Below the pieces are notes generated by a model. It searched no databases and was not told the DNA's origin. It worked only from the letters and a program-made list of their open reading frames with translations. Source: an uncultured Eubacteriales bacterium (GTDB lineage: Bacteria > Bacillota > Clostridia > UMGS1883). From it: a DNA stretch of 42,660 bases. The stretch is taken from positions 1 through 42,660 of the forward strand of contig CAJJUC010000002.1 of NCBI GenBank assembly GCA_905195005.1, written 5' to 3'. The position numbers and the translations under genes were made by a program. Shown here one piece after another: positions 41,137 to 42,660 of the stretch (the stretch's first letter is position 1; every line of letters starts with the position of its first letter).

Positions 41137-42504
41137 ATGAAAGGTCACGGTCTTATGAAGTACATTAATTTTGCAGTTAAGGATATAAAAAAGCTTTACC
41201 CGGCAATTTTTTTAATAAATCTGCTGAAATATATTCCCTCTTTGACAGGAAGCACATCAAACAATACGCTTAAATTAATGGTTGCAGGTCTTAACCTTTT
41301 AACCTACGTCAGAATCCCGCTTATATCGGCAGTGATTTTTTACTTCTCGCTGACATCGAGCACAAATATTTTCAAAGCAATAAAAAGCAATAAAAGAGGA
41401 ATTTTGCGGTCGCTTATTTATATCATCGTTGTTACCGCGGTCTATACGACGTTTTTTGTGATATTTGCAGCGTGTTACTACAAAGGGTTCGAGGTAAAAG
41501 CAAACCGGAGCATCGGCTTCATTCTGCTGACGCATGCTCTCGCAATACTGATGACTGTTTTTGAACCGTCCGAATATATGCTCGTGCTTACTGATTCTTC
41601 GTCACCGGTTCGTGATTCGCTGAAAACAGTAAAAAAGCTGAGCTTGCCATGGCTTGCGGCGCAGATTATTTTTGCAATTCCCACCGTCATCGCTTCATTA
41701 ATGCGCAGCAGTATCGTCACAATCGTATATAACATGCTTTATATTTTTTATTCCCCGTTTGTTTATAACTTCTTCTATAATTTCTACCTGAGCGCGTTTG
41801 ATGCCCGGGCTGTAAGAAAGCGCAGAAAAAGGCGCAGTTTTCGGGAATATATCGATTTTGCGTTTAAGGATATCATTAAAATCTACCCGATAATAATACT
41901 GCTGCTCCTGCCGACAGCGCTGCTGTTAAAGGATGAAGCTTATGACAGATTCGGCAATTTTCTCTTTCGTGAAGGCGCAGGCATATATAAGCTTTTGCTT
42001 ATTCCAATAATTACGGCAATTCTGTTCAATTACTCAACCAAATCAAGCCTTAATATAGTCGAAGCAATTAAGGACAATAAAAAAGCAATTCTGAAAGCAT
42101 ATCCCTATTTCGTTTTAATTGCACTCGCCGAAATTGCCACTCATCAGAGGCTGCATTTCGAGCTTGCAGAGTATATCCGCGATTGGATTAACAGGCGCCC
42201 CATGCCGCTTATCATTTCCTGCGCACTTCTGATTCCGTGCGCGGTTATTAAGGCACTGCCGTTGTCAGGCATGGCAGCGGATTCCGCGTCACCGATTAAG
42301 AATGCTTGGAAAACAGTAAAAAAAGCCGGCTTTCCATGGCTTATCTGCGAATTATTTTTTCTCGGAAACCTTCTGTTCGATTTCGGATACTTATGGAGAA
42401 CAGGACACGCCGAAAATATAATACTTTCAAATATCATTTATCCGATCGTAATTAACCTCCGGTTTAATTTGTATATGAACGTTATAAATCAAACGGAAGA
42501 TTAA
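41137..42504 (+). CDS. Internally duplicated membrane protein
   Basis: A 455-residue protein I do not recognise. It consists of two related halves of about 220 residues. Matching blocks are MKYINFAVKDIKKLYP and REYIDFAFKDIIKIYP, then SSTNIFKAIKSNKRGIL and SSLNIVEAIKDNKKAIL, then DSSSPVRDSLKTVKKLSLPWL and DSASPIKNAWKTVKKAGFPWL. Each half has about four or five hydrophobic helices; a basic linker (VRKRRKRR) lies between. The start with AGGAGTG at 41137 is clear. The gene lies between spoIVB and spo0A in the opposite direction, an unusual place. A role in sporulation can only be guessed. Confidence 0.85.
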   Translation: MKGHGLMKYINFAVKDIKKLYPAIFLINLLKYIPSLTGSTSNNTLKLMVAGLNLLTYVRIPLISAVIFYFSLTSSTNIFKAIKSNKRGILRSLIYIIVVTAVYTTFFVIFAACYYKGFEVKANRSIGFILLTHALAILMTVFEPSEYMLVLTDSSSPVRDSLKTVKKLSLPWLAAQIIFAIPTVIASLMRSSIVTIVYNMLYIFYSPFVYNFFYNFYLSAFDARAVRKRRKRRSFREYIDFAFKDIIKIYPIIILLLLPTALLLKDEAYDRFGNFLFREGAGIYKLLLIPIITAILFNYSTKSSLNIVEAIKDNKKAILKAYPYFVLIALAEIATHQRLHFELAEYIRDWINRRPMPLIISCALLIPCAVIKALPLSGMAADSASPIKNAWKTVKKAGFPWLICELFFLGNLLFDFGYLWRTGHAENIILSNIIYPIVINLRFNLYMNVINQTED

Positions 42505-42508
42505 TGGT

Positions 42509-42542
42509 GCGGCAGCAAAATGTGATTTCATTTTGCTGCCGC
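42509..42542 (+). terminator. Hairpin between the membrane protein gene and spoIVB
   Basis: A perfect 14-bp stem (42509-42522 with 42529-42542) and six-base loop lie four bases after the stop at 42504. A short T-run follows later (CTGCTTTT). It probably ends the plus-strand gene and may also serve spoIVB. Confidence 0.65.
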
Positions 42543-42572
42543 CCTCTGCTTTTCGGAGTTTTTTAACATTTT

Positions 42573-42660
42573 CTATGCCGCTGCGAGCATTCTCTCGATA
42601 TATATTCCGTATCCGCTTGTAGGGTCATTCACAAGCACATGCGTAACCGCGCCGACAATT
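42573..42660 (-). CDS. spoIVB: SpoIVB peptidase, C-terminal end (partial)
   Basis: The last 28 codons, cut by the window edge, read IVGAVTHVLVNDPTSGYGIY and end ERMLAAA. This matches the very conserved end of SpoIVB, the serine peptidase that signals sigma-K activation during sporulation. The order spoIVB then spo0A is the classical one in Firmicutes; here a plus-strand gene separates them. Confidence 0.85.
   Translation of the reverse strand, partial: IVGAVTHVLVNDPTSGYGIYIERMLAAA

Overview
The window comes from a spore-forming clostridium (Firmicutes, class Clostridia; an Oscillospiraceae-type gut lineage is my guess, not proven). The reasons are spo0A and the 3' end of spoIVB at the right edge, an N-terminal-rubredoxin rubrerythrin, a PerR-like Fur protein, IreB, a CotF-like ferritin-fold protein, and uniformly strong GGAGG-type ribosome binding sites.

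Region 1 (about 1-24,250) is the integrase-proximal part of an integrative and conjugative element (ICE), almost all on the minus strand. Read in its own direction (high to low coordinates) it carries: a tyrosine integrase next to a cluster of TTCCCACG repeats that look like integrase arm sites; a winged-helix-like protein with a C-terminal four-cysteine cluster; a sigma-region-4/ArpU-like regulator; a strong promoter followed by a short leader and a hairpin-plus-T7 terminator; a small pilin-like protein; a VirB6-like channel protein with an unusual repeat tail; an NlpC/P60 plus 3D cell-wall hydrolase; a PrgI-like protein; the VirB4 ATPase; several small DNA-binding or unknown proteins; the VirD4 coupling ATPase; an S1-domain protein; and a cargo-like tail. 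That tail has a 58-residue Cys-rich protein, a 1,829-residue SLH-anchored surface protein with 14 Cys/His repeats, and a small membrane protein with a poly-acidic tail. No relaxase and no second element end are seen, so the element must continue to the left of base 1.

Region 2 (about 24,250-34,250) is chromosomal and on the minus strand. It holds a peroxide-stress pair (perR-like, rubrerythrin), a DUF2318-like membrane protein with a VanW-type lipoprotein, and a long probable operon: RqcH/NFACT protein, dxs, tlyA, an O-antigen-ligase-like protein, comEA and a NYN/OST-HTH protein. One consensus promoter sits in front of the NFACT gene.

Region 3 (34,250-42,660) has mixed strands: rnhA diverging from ireB, a structured palindromic intergenic repeat, a short D,D-carboxypeptidase, a DeoR regulator with its operator and overlapping divergent promoters, a YgjV-like membrane protein, a CotF-like protein, a PfkB sugar kinase, two half-size TauE/SafE proteins translationally joined to spo0A, an internally duplicated membrane protein inserted between spo0A and spoIVB, and the last 28 codons of spoIVB.

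Main points for follow-up: the spo0A receiver has Glu in place of the phosphoacceptor Asp; the conjugation operon seems to be controlled by a leader terminator or a short RNA; three chromosomal genes have long hairpins that swallow or overlap their ribosome binding sites; and the element encodes a giant SLH protein with a Cys/His repeat array.
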